A DNA stretch of 64,000 bases from Heterodera schachtii (taxonomy: Eukaryota > Nematoda > Chromadorea > Rhabditida > Heteroderidae), in the NCBI GenBank assembly GCA_023374025.1, contig SIJG01000022.1, positions 682,001 to 746,000 on the forward strand, given 5' to 3'. The translations under genes and the position numbers were made by a program. Below, one piece after another: positions 34,858 to 46,800 of the stretch. Positions within the stretch are counted from its first letter, which is position 1, and each line of letters opens with the position of its first letter. The notes under the pieces were generated by a model. The model was not told where the DNA came from and made no database searches. It worked only from the letters and a program-made list of their open reading frames with translations.

Positions 34858-37800
34858 TTACGGGGTTTCGACACGTAGAATTTTGACGACCTCAGTGTGA
34901 CCATTTTTTTCAGCATAATCGATCGCCGTTATTCCTTAATTTAAAAATCAGTGAGTTTTGTTTTCAAGAAATATTGAAAAAAGATTTTGGGTATTTTTTT
35001 AATGAAAATTTTTTATTTACCATTTTTTAAATTTAACAATTTCTCCGTCTGAAAAAATCATCGACAGAGAAAATTAGGCAGGTCGTATGAAAATTTTATC
35101 CCGAGAATGAATACGGGCGCGCCAAGCCTCAGGACCCAGACGCAAGTCCTAACGGTCGAATCCGATTTAGGGGAGGACCCATAAGGCCGGGTTAAAGCCA
35201 TTGCGGACTAACTGATCCTGGCCAGGTGGTGCCGGGTCGTTACTCAAAAAACCAACCAAATTTTATAATCTGGTATTATCCGATAGCCCTATGTGTTTTT
35301 GTTGTGTCCGTACACAAACTAATTCGACCCGGTCAACTCTTAGGCAAAGACTGGTTTTTGGGAAATTTATTAAAAGTCAAAAGGGTTTAAAAAGAAATGT
35401 GAATATTCAAAATTAAATAAGCAAAGCAAAGTTAAAAGGTTTTTAGTGAGTTTGATCGCTTCAGGCAGGGAACCTGAGATTGGAAAATGGTGGGCAGAAT
35501 GACCTGCCTTTTGAGATGGGATGGGTTCTTAAATAGTGCCACAAATTGAGAAGAAAAGAGCAGAAGGACATTACATAAGAAAGGGTTGAATGGCAATGCG
35601 AAGGAATGCAAAAATTAGGCCAATGGAAAAGGAATGGAATTGGTTAGGATGATTGACGGCCAGAGGGACAAAATGGGAAAAGGAATCAAAAATAGGAAAG
35701 AAACAAAAATGCTTTTAAATTGAAAACGCAGACACCTCACTTCCTCCCCCTCTTCCAAAAATGCCTCCGGCAGTTCTTATGTCTTCCGTCAACGGTGCGA
35801 GGATCCCACGTGTTGCTGACAACCATGTCCATGCGCGCCACGTCCACCACGCATCCCGAACCCATAGCCTGGGCCGCCGCCTCCACGTCCGCCTCCGCGC
35901 CCATGCCAACCTCGCGCTCGACGGCAGCTCCAACACTGACAATTTGACGGCGCTCTGTCCCACGTGCGTCCAAAACTGCGCACAAAACCGCCATTTTTCG
36001 GGTGGACAAAACCACCATTTTTGGGGTGATTCTTCACTTCGGCACGGAATTGTCCTCTCCCTCGTGCCTGGGGCATCATCCCCTGATTCTCCTCATTTTC
36101 GCCGTTCTCTGCCCCTTCTGCGACTGGCACTTCATTTTCCTCATTCTCCGGCTGGGGCTCTGGCGACTTCTCTTTCTCAGCCGAAAAATTCGCCACAAAC
36201 TCATCAAATGCTTCAGCCAAAACACCGTGCGCACGCGCCTGTTCAATCGGAATGCTTGCTAATTGAAATTCCTTAACCCGATTCCGTTTTCTGGACCCAA
36301 AATTTTTTTCTTTTTTTTTTCACATTTCCTTTCCGACTCCCACCTGCTCAGTCAGCAATGGCTCAATTTTAGCCCATAGGCCGGCAACCTCCTCCCCAAC
36401 AACATTTTGCAGTTGGTCAAACATGCCGCCGATGTCCTTCCTTAGCTGCTCCCGCCCTTTGGTTTTCATTGTAGCCAATAATTCTTTTTCCATTTTTGCA
36501 ATGTCCGCCGAATTGGGAGATTTTTCAGAACTCATTATTTTGAGAAGGATTAATGATAGTGGGAGAAAAATGCTTAAATAAATGCTTTTTTTTTTTTTGT
36601 TAGGGAAATTATAAAAAGCAATAGGGTTTATGTACAAAGTTAGCAGCGCTCTCTGACATGCAAATACTCAATTATGGCGCACCGGACCAATTCGCCTCCC
36701 TTTTATTTGGTCCAAATGGACCCTTCTGGTCATGGTACTGCCTTCTGTTTGGATCTCCCACATTCTCTCCCCCAATGGTTGTATAAGTACTGCTCGTACC
36801 CATTTCCCATTTGATTCCTTATACCAAATTGGGTCTCCAGGGTCAAAATTTTTCGAATTACCCATCTGTTGCATTTGCTCCCCCATTTGGGTTGATTCTC
36901 CAACATGTGTTCCTTCCTTATTTGCCTCAGGCATTTGAGGCATTCTTATTTTATCCAGGGCGGTACGCAACTCTTTGCCCAAAAATTCATGTGCCGGACT
37001 TTCTCCTTCATTTACCGCCGACGGCGTCACTCTATATTCTTGCAAAAACGTGAATTGGGCGACCTTTACACTCATTCCCTCGGCCAGCAATTTAACCATG
37101 CTCTCCTTAAATGTTCTCACAAATCTTTCGGCTTCGCCGTTTGATGCTGGATGATACGTTGCTGTTGTCAAATGTCTAACTCCTTCATTAATCATAAAGT
37201 TTTCAAATTCTTCTGATACAAATTGCCGACCGTTGTCGGTGACCAAACATTTAGGAGAGCCAAACATTCCAAATATTTCCCTGAGGTAATTTATTACTGA
37301 CGTTGAGTGAGTTGACTGCATTTGGCATACGAATGGATATTTTGAATATGAGTCAACCAAAATTAGGAAATTTGTTCCCCAAACTGGTCCAGCAAAGTCC
37401 ATATGCACCCGTTCGAACGGGTAACGTGACTCTGGCCATTTGTACTCCGGGTTTGTCCTTGGTGTGCTTGGCGCATTTCTTTGGCAAATTTCACAACTTT
37501 TTATATAATTTTCAATTTCCGTTGCTAAATTCGGCCACCAAACAATGCCTCTTGCCCTTGCCTTACTTCGCACAATACCAAAATGGGCCCTATGAATTAA
37601 TTTTAGAATTTGGTTTTGCATTCTTTGGGGAATTACAATTTGCATTCCCGGCCTTTTTCGGATTAAATTTCCTTCTAAAAATAAATTTGCTCTTTCCCTG
37701 AAAAACGGATTTAAATCTTCATTCACTGGTTCCGCCCAATTATCCTTCACTTTACTAATAACTTGGGCCAAAATTGGGTCCACTAAAGTCTCCTTTTCCA

Positions 37801-40800
37801 ACATTTGCTTGTCAATTCTCTGATCTTCGTCAATTGTTAACAAAAAGGGCACATCTTCTTTACTCTTTTCCTCTACTTGGTCCCATTTTATCGGAACTCT
37901 CGATAAAGCATCCGCGATTTTGTTGGCCTTTCCTTCAACATAAATCACTTTTGGTTCAAATTCTTGAAGAGACATTAGCCAGCGATTAATTTTAGGATTT
38001 GTGCTAGCTTTTGAAAACAGAAAAGTGAGCGGACGATGATCCGTTAAAATTGTTAATTCCGCTCCATAAATAATTGGCCTAAAATTTTGCACGGCATGCA
38101 CTAAGGCAGCCAATTCCCCGTGGGTGGGAGGCAACTTTGACTCTGTTTCTGTCAAAGTGCGGGACCAATAACCGACTGCATGCAAATCCTGGCCATTCAT
38201 TGTTTGCATAAGAGCTCCCGCGTATGCCACAGCTGAGGCATCCGTAAACAAATAAAATGACATATCGTAATTAGGGGCCCTAAGACATGGCGCTTCCAAC
38301 AATTGATTTTTCAATTCCTTAAATGATTTTCTCTGCGACTCTTCCCACACAAATTCTGGGTTTTTCCCTTTTAATAAGCCTTGTAAAAGGCTTGCTGTTG
38401 AGGCAAAACTTGGAATGAACTTCCTGAAAAATGACATCATACCAAGGAATCTTTTCACTTCTTTTGCGTTTTTTGGTTCAGGGAATGCCTCAATTACTTC
38501 CTGATTGCTTAGGGAGGGTCGGTATCCCTTTTCCGTAAGAAAATGCACCAAATAAGTACATTCATTTTTCAAAAAGGTACACTTATTCATTTTCAATTTC
38601 AATCCGTTTTCTCGTAATCGTTCAAACACTAACTCGAGTGTCTTTAAAGGTTCGTTCTCCGAATTTGTGTGAATTAAAATATCATCAATGTACACAGTAA
38701 CATTTGGAATTCCGTCCAATACTTTGTCCATTGTCCTCTGAAATATACTAGGCGCATTTCTTAGCCCGAAGGGAAGTTTAAGCATTTGGTACAGACCCCA
38801 AGGAGTGACTATACCACATTTATACGAAGTCTCCGTGTCCAACGGGATTTGCCAGAAACCTGACGCCAAATCCAATGTGGTGTAAAATTTTTGTCCGGCC
38901 ACTCTCAGGATAGTTTTATCCATGCGCGGAATTGGGTAAGGGTCCGGAATTGTCATTTTATTTAAGGGCCTGAAGTCCACACATGGACGCAATTGCCCAT
39001 TCGCCTTTTTTACCAAAACAATATTATGTGCCCATGGTGTATAACTCTCTTTTATGACTCCGGCCTCAAGCATTTTCCCAATATGTAATTTTAATTCTTT
39101 TTCATATTTTTCCGGGACCGGATACGGCTTTACTCTTTCAGGAACATTTGAATTTGTTAAAATGGGAGGTGCTTTCAACTTGCATTCTCCAAGATCATAA
39201 TCGTGAACAGAAAAAACATCCTTATGCTTTTCAAGGCACCCTTCCAACTCTGTCTTTTGTTCCCCTCGTTTTTGTATTTCTGTATCGGTCCGATCACTTT
39301 GTGGCTCACAAATAAACACTTTCATGTCTCTTTTTCGGATTAAAGCCCCCGATTGAAGGTCCAATAATAGTGGCAATTGGCGAAGGGTGCTTCTTCCGAT
39401 AATCATTTCGTATGATCCCGCGCCTCCGATTTTTGTTTCCACCACATAAACGGTTGTGATGACTTCACATTCGGCGATTTTCAGTTTAATTTCCGCTTTT
39501 CCCAAAATCGGAACTAATTTGTCACTGATCCCTATGACAGCCGTGATGTCGGATGCAATCAATTTCCGTATGCCCATTTTCAGTGCAGTATATTTATTAC
39601 ACAAAGTCACATGTGCGCCAGTGTCTAACAAAAAACTCATTTTCCACTCATTCGCTTCTCCATTTATTCGAAACTTTTCATCACATTGACTACTTCCCGC
39701 AACCGCAATTATGACTTTATCTTTTTTTCCATTTTTGACTGCTTGCTGTTCTCTTACAGCTTGCTGTGAGGTAGACGCAGCTATATCCGGTGATGGCCAT
39801 CTCTCCGTAAGTGGAATAGCAAAAGTTACATTTTTCTTTTCGACAATTGGTGAATTTTCTCGGCTTTTTACTGCTGCTTTCTCACGGTTCGTTTGTTTAG
39901 CAGCGGTTTGTTCCATCGCTATTTTCTCAATTTCTATGACAGATTGGCCAGCTTTACCTTTTATTGCCTCCCTGGGCTGTCTTTGTTTTCTTTGACCCAT
40001 GTGGTTTCGAATTTGTCTTACTTTATTTAGGAGTATTCCTCCAACTCCTAAATATTGTATTGCTTGTGCTAAGGGCGCTGGTACGATTAATTGTAAGAGA
40101 ATAGTAAGGGTGACATAGCAGCAGCAAATGAATACCCGCATCTGATTAATTGAGATCAGCCCTCCTCTCAAAAATGAAAACAGACCATTCGAAACAATAT
40201 TGGTGGCCATATTATCAGTTCGTTCCGAATTAAATTCCCAAGCATTTGGTTTTGACAGCCGGGCAATTTCTTGTGCAATTTTTGCAACTTCGATAGTTTC
40301 GTCAAAACTTTCGGGTGAATATAGCTCAGACAAATTTGCTAATACCTTATTTCTAAACAATTGAATATGCACCTCTGGAAAATCAATTTTCCCTTGTCTG
40401 GCCAAATAGCGCACTGAATCGGGAGGAATTTCCTTTACATCTCCGCTGAGTTGATCATATTGCATAACTGCCCCTTTATTTGGTACATATAAATATCGGA
40501 ATTCTTTACAAGTATTCTCTTTTGCATTAGGATGTACTATTAGTGTTTTTGGGTCCAAAAAGCCATGTTTCTTTCTTTCATAACTGCTATGCAAATAAAA
40601 AGTCACAGGCAATCTTTCAAAACATCTGCCGTTTTGCCATTGAAAATGCATTTCCCTATCGTTTATCGCAAAACAGGGACGGATTTCTAGCATTTCCTTT
40701 GTCACCAATCTCGCAGTTAAAAATGGGTTTGCCAAGAAAAAGCGTGCTAAAAGTGTCGGATTTGCCTCTGCTAATGTCAGTGTCTGATCAGCCAAAAATC

Positions 40801-43800
40801 GAAGGCTGTTGCAAATTTTTCTCACCGTTTCGGCAAATAATTTTTGAGTGTTAAATGTGACTTTTGCACTTAAAGCTGTAAGTTGCGCTGCCAATTGCGA
40901 TGAATAAACTAATCCGACCGATTGGAGCTGTTTTATCTCTTGGTGAGGTTCCAGCCAAGTCACAGTAGTGTCAGTTTCGTTAATAACATATTCCCGTTTA
41001 ATTCCATTAATAAATGCATGTGCTCGCTTTTTCCTTCCCTTTTTATTTGCTTCTTCACTCCGACTCAACATTTCAAAATACTCAATTTTAGGTATTGCAA
41101 ATGACTGATCAGAAATTATAAATTCATTTTCCTCTATATCCGTTTTCTCAGTTACGTTTACAAAAGTTAAGGCAAAATCTCCCGTTTCCGCTGTCCAAAT
41201 ATTTGTTGAGTATTCCCCTTGCAATTCTGCAATTTTCACATAAATACACCTTTGTGTAGGCTCAGGCTTCCAAACTTAACTAAGCTGCGGGCATCGGCAG
41301 CTCCCCGATTGATAACTGCAGGCGGGGCAATCATTTACAGGTGTATTTAGACCAGCCATTCCATGACGGGTAAACACCACAGTTTCGTATGTGTAGCAAT
41401 TGCTCACTTCTTTTGTTTGCCAAAACATTGCCGCAGGCCAATTCCTCCATCCCACTTCCAAAGAATTTTCTGTGGCCTTAAAAATTCCATTCGTTTGTAC
41501 CAATTTTCCTGCAGGCGATTCACAGCTCTCCTTCATTTTTAGGCACATTGCCGTCGGCACTTCCAAAGGGCTAGTTGTTACCTCCTCATAACGACCACCA
41601 AAAAACCCTATTCTTCTTGATATTTTGGTTAAAACACATTTACAAGCAGTTGCCATTGTTTTGTACTGAATTGTATTTAACCGAAAAACGGATAATCTCA
41701 TTGGCACTGGGATTTCCGTCGGGGACCAAGTTGGGCAGATTGGGTCAGCTGGGATTGACCATAAGCTCGATGGTGAATCGGGAGGGCATATCATAGGGCT
41801 TGCCATAGGATTTGTTGCCGAATTTTGCCCAAATAGTGATAGCACAACGATTAACGCCAAAAAGAGGGGACTAGCAATTCTCGCTGCCCCAATTCTTCCT
41901 CCTCCAAAGTTTACTCGCCGACCAGGAGATGGCCTTCTCTCCGCCCCGTAATTTTGCTCATTTTCTCTACCATAAGGGGTCGGAGTTCGGCGCGTCCGTT
42001 CCTCTCTCTGACCTCGTCCCCGATTTGAAAAATAGCGATTGTCTCTGGGATTTCTGTCTCTGTTCCATCGCTGTTCATCTCCGTAATTTCTATTATTGAA
42101 TCGTTCATCTCCGTAATTTCGTTTACAATAAAAGCAACTATGTTTGTCGCCGACTCCTCTGTTAGGCATCGGTTGTCGATGCACGGCCAACGCTTCTACC
42201 TTATGCGACAATTCCGCAACTGAATCGGCAATTGAAACTTGATTATGCCTTTTTGTGGCCAAAAGTAGCTCAAAATGCTGAGCAATTTCGTAGGCATTAG
42301 AATAGCTGGTTGGCCGACCAGCTTTGACCTCAAATTGCAGTTCCGGTGTCAGTTTCTCCAAAAATTCTTCAAACATTCTCTTTCTGATTATTTCCTCACT
42401 CTCTCCGGCCAGTGCAGTTCTGACTGCATCACTTAATCGATTGGCAAATTCATACACCCGCTCCCCTGGTGCTTGTTTGCAGCTGGCCATCGCTTGTCGA
42501 GCAATTGAGCGCGTGTTCTCATTTTCAAACTTTCTTTTTAGATGATTCAAAGCCGCAGCCAAAGTGTCGGCTGGGGGCTCCATGGCTTCAAATTCAGCTC
42601 TCGCTTGCCCTTTTAACAAAATTCGGAGTCTGCTTAATTTTTGGGTCTCCGTATATTGGGATAATGCCAACATGTCCTCAAATCGGGCGACCCAACGAGA
42701 AAATGAAATTCCCGGGTTTCCGTCGTACCCTTCCAAAGGAGTGATTCCACCCAAAAACGGATCCATTATCATTATTTCACAATCGTCCACGTGCATTTCA
42801 TTCCGTCCTTCACCGCCATTCGGTTCTTTTCCATTTGCACTGTGAGGTGGTAATTGGTCATGTTCCACCGAATGACCATCATCTATCCACTCGGTCCTCT
42901 GTATTTCACCGTCCATTTCAAACTCCAAAATTTGTACTCGGCTCTGCAGAGTGTCCAAATTTTCGGTGATCTTTTTCACTTTCCTCTTTCATTTTCTCAA
43001 TCACTTTTCCAAATCGCACTTTTGTCAGCTTTTCATAATATTCCATTCTCAAATTGGCCCTTCCAATTTCTTGCTCAGCTTCAATCATTTGCTCCTTTGC
43101 TTGGAAAGTGTCTAATTCGGTGGTGTTCTCGAGTTCTTTAATGGAGCTTTCCAATGCTCGGACACGCTCAGACATATTTGGGATATGAATTTGGCTCAAA
43201 AACTGTACAAATTGGGTGTCAATTTGCCGAAATTGACGGCAAACAGCCTGCTCAAATGACCGCATTCTGTTGAGTAATGGGGCCCATTTCCGATTTTCCT
43301 CAGGCGAAAAATAAATTGAATCAAAATCTGATCCACTTCGCTGGATATTTCCCTGAGGCAAATTCTCCATTTTTCCCGTGTCTTTTCTCTCTTTTTTTTT
43401 AGCACACAGCACACGAACAAACTTTTTAGGTTTAATCGTTTCCTTTTTCACTTTTGGTTATGGCACACAGCCGGTTGGAAGCACACAGCTAGACCAACTC
43501 TCTTTTTTCTTCTTTTTATTGGCACACAGCCCGGCTGGAAGCACACAGCTAGACCAGCTCAAATTTCAAACACGTTATGCGGATTTAGTCCCGCACTTCT
43601 CTGGCTTTCAGCCTTTTCTTCCCCTTACTTCCTTTTAAGGGGTCTCCCGGGTCGTGGCACCAAAATTGTTGTGTCCGTACACAAACTAATTCGACCCGGT
43701 CAACTCTTAGGCAAAGACTGGTTTTTGGGAAATTTATTAAAAGTCAAAAGGGTTTAAAAAGAAATGTGAATATTCAAAATTAAATAAGCAAAGCAAAGTT

Positions 43801-46800
43801 AAAAGGTTTTTAGTGAGTTTGATCGCTTCAGGCAGGGAACCTGAGATTGGAAAATGGTGGGCAGAATGACCTGCCTTTTGAGATGGGATGGGTTCTTAAA
43901 TAGTGCCACAAATTGAGAAGAAAAGAGCAGAAGGACATTATGGCAATGCGAAGGAATGCAAAAATTAGGCCAATGGAAAAGGAATGGAATTGGTTAGGAT
44001 GATTGACGGTCAGAGGGACAAAATGGGAAAAGGAATCAAAAATAGGAAAGAAACAAAAATGCTTTTAAATTGAAAACGCAGACACCTCAGTTTTTTATTA
44101 TATTGCAAAATTTCAAAAAAATTCATTAAGTTTAAATAAAGTTATGTCCTTATTAATTTTTCTCAACATTTTTGACCATAACTTTCTTGAAACTTAACGA
44201 ATTTTTTTGAAATTTTGCAGGCTAATAAAAAACACATAGGGCTATCGAATGATATCAAGAATTAAAAAATTTGGTTGCCTTTGAGCAAAGTTATTTCAGA
44301 AAATTTTTTATTTTGATTGTTTTTTGAGTAACGCCCATTTTGAAGGTTTTTGAGCTCATAGCACCGGTCGGGCCAGGAGAAAAACCACCGGGTCGGGCCC
44401 AAGCCCTCCAACATCATGCCAGGCCGGAGCCTAGGCACAGCCGGGAAAATATTAGAATTTTATAAACATAAAAAGGGAATTTTAGCCAAAATTTTCGGAA
44501 TTTTCTGCCCTTCTCCGCTTGCGATCAACGAATTATGACTCCGCTTGATTTGAATTTTCTGGCCCTAGAAAAGTTCGGTTTTCGTCAAACAAATAAGGCA
44601 TAATAATGCATTATCACCACCACCATTTTCATCCTTCCAATCCGTGCGTGCTTTCTTCGTGACCAAATATTGCACAATGTCAGCTAGTCCGTCAGAGGCG
44701 GCGCCCATTAGCGCCGTCCTCCCTGTGGCGTCGCGAATTTCCAAGTCAGCGCCAGCTTCTTCCACAAGAAATTTGACTAAAAAATCCGTGAAATTTTTTT
44801 TTTCTTCAAATTTTCTAAGAAAGAATTTTCCTAAGATTTTCTATGTTTGAATTTTTTTAAAAAAAATTTTCTTGGTGGAGATAAATGTGTCGAATTAAAA
44901 AATAATAATAATTAAATTGGTGCCCAATTTTCGCCATCGCTGGCTGACTGACCGATGTTCAAATCGTTCGCGAGGTACGCCGCGTGCAGTGCCGTAATGC
45001 CACTCTTCCCCGCCTGCTGCTTGACATCGATGCCCGCCTACACCAACGCCGAGCACACGTCCAAATGGCGCCCGAACACCGCGTAATGCAGCGGCGACGC
45101 ACCTGCGCGGTGCAAGCCATAATAAATAATTAATGAATAATTGATTTAAGCATTAAATAAAATGGTAATTATTTAGAAAAAACCATCCATTTTTATTGGG
45201 AAAAAAATATTTGAAAAAAACTCATAATTAGGGGAAGGGTTTTTAGGTTTTACTTCTTTTTTCTGCGGCTTTTAATTCAATGAGAAAAGAATTCTTCGTT
45301 TTAGCGCCCCTATCCGTCCCTAGGAATCCTTATTTTTGAAGTTTGACCCTAAAAATCTTATTTTTAAATTTTCACCCCTAAAAGAAGTTTGGCCCCTATT
45401 TAGGCATTTTATTTTAAAATTTTTGACAAAAAAAAACAAAAATTTTCTCTTTAAATATTAACCTAAAAATGAAAAAATGCCGAAAATCGGATTTTCTGTA
45501 AGAAAAATTCTTTTCTTTTTTTGTGCTTTTTATTCAAAAAAAGAAGAAATTTAATTCTTTTGTAATTTAATTGCTGAATAAGTTTTAATTACATCGGTTT
45601 TAATTTATTTTCATTATAAAACATAGATTTTTAAAAATTTCGCCCCTATTTTACCATTTTCTCTCCTATTTCGCGATTTTTCTTTCGTAAAAATTGCTTT
45701 TTCTTAAGATTCGTGAAATAATAAAAAATTATATATCAAAAAAAAAAGAAATGTAAAAAAAATTAGTTAATAAAAATTAACTAATAATCCGAAAAAAATC
45801 ATCTTTTACTGATAAATCCGGCAAATTTTTGCCCCCGCCCAATTAAAAAAATATATAAATAAGACGCATATCGGACTCGCTCAGTTGGGCCGTCACGGTT
45901 GGGCCGTCACGGTTGGGCCGGCACGTTTGGGCCGGCACGGTTGGGCCGCAGCATGCTTTTCCATGATAGCTTTTTTCTTTGACATCCAAATCCAACCATC
46001 TTGGTATCATTCGAAAGCTCTTCACATGCTCTATTAGCCTAACCAAAAGCGGATAGATTTTCAAGCCTGGAAAAAATTTTATTAAGAAAAAACCTCAAAA
46101 TTTAGACTTTTTCGCAATTTTCATGTATAACTTTTTTGGTAATTGTCTAGTCGCAAAGCAATAGCTTAGAAAAAGCTTCTAAACAGATTAAGCTTTCGAA
46201 TGATACCAACAATGTCGGACTTAATTGACAAAGAAAAAAGTTATAGAAAGTTATAGTGGAAAAAAATGCTGGGGCCCAACCGTGCCGGCCCAAACGTGAC
46301 GGCCCAACCGTGCCGGCCCAACCGTGACGGCCCAACTGAGGTAAACCGGACGCATATGCATATTTTGGCGCTACTTAAAGAATTATTGTGCTAATAAATG
46401 GCCAATAACTGCCCCTAATCGTTTCTTAGTTGTCAAGAAAACTGGTCAAGCCAAAAATAAGCCGAAAATGGAAAATTCGGTATTTGCTCAATTTTATTCA
46501 AAATTTAAATTTTATTTTTTAAATAAAAAACAAAAGAACAAAAAACCATCTGTTAAATATTTTTATATTTATAGAATTGAAAAAAGTATAGGCACAAAAC
46601 GGTGGTAAAAAAAAGTTGCCCATTAATTAATTAATTACCAGCAATGTCCGTCCCGTTGATCAGTGCACCGTGCGCCAGCAAATAGCGAACAAAATCCAAT
46701 TGGCCAGCGAATGCGGCGAGTGTCAGCGGGGTGTGTCCGTCTGAGTCCGCGAGTTCAATGTCCGCACCGCCTATTTCCACGAGGCATTTGGCTAATGAGA

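Larger units (their letters stand above)
35300..44089 (-). mobile_element. Ty3/gypsy-type LTR retroelement with env-like region between gag and pol
   Basis: 8790 bp, minus orientation. LTRs 44089-43667 (5', 423 bp) and 35739-35300 (3', 440 bp) begin TG and end CA. They differ by one substitution and a 17-bp indel, so insertion is recent. Order in the element: primer site, gag, glycoprotein-like region, protease, reverse transcriptase, RNase H, integrase, an extra open region, polypurine tract. Two breaks separate the coding parts: a frame change near 42950 and one TAA at 41278-41276. Either could be a programmed recoding site or a mutation. Integrase after RNase H and the YIDD box indicate Ty3/gypsy. 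Confidence 0.93.
35234..44336. mobile_element. GGGCGTTAT-family MITE split by the LTR element
   Basis: Left part 35234-35299 (GGGTCGTTACTCAAAAAACC ... CGATAGCCCTATGTGTTTT), right part 44090-44336 (GTTTTTTATTA...GCAAAATTTCAAAAAAATTC ... TTTTTTGAGTAACGCCC). Together they form one family member, showing a nested insertion. Confidence 0.85.

Noticed and set aside
35737..36276. Plus-strand frames of 90-170 codons opposite the accessory region of the LTR element
   Set aside because: Codon pattern and protein composition favour the minus strand; these are antisense shadows.
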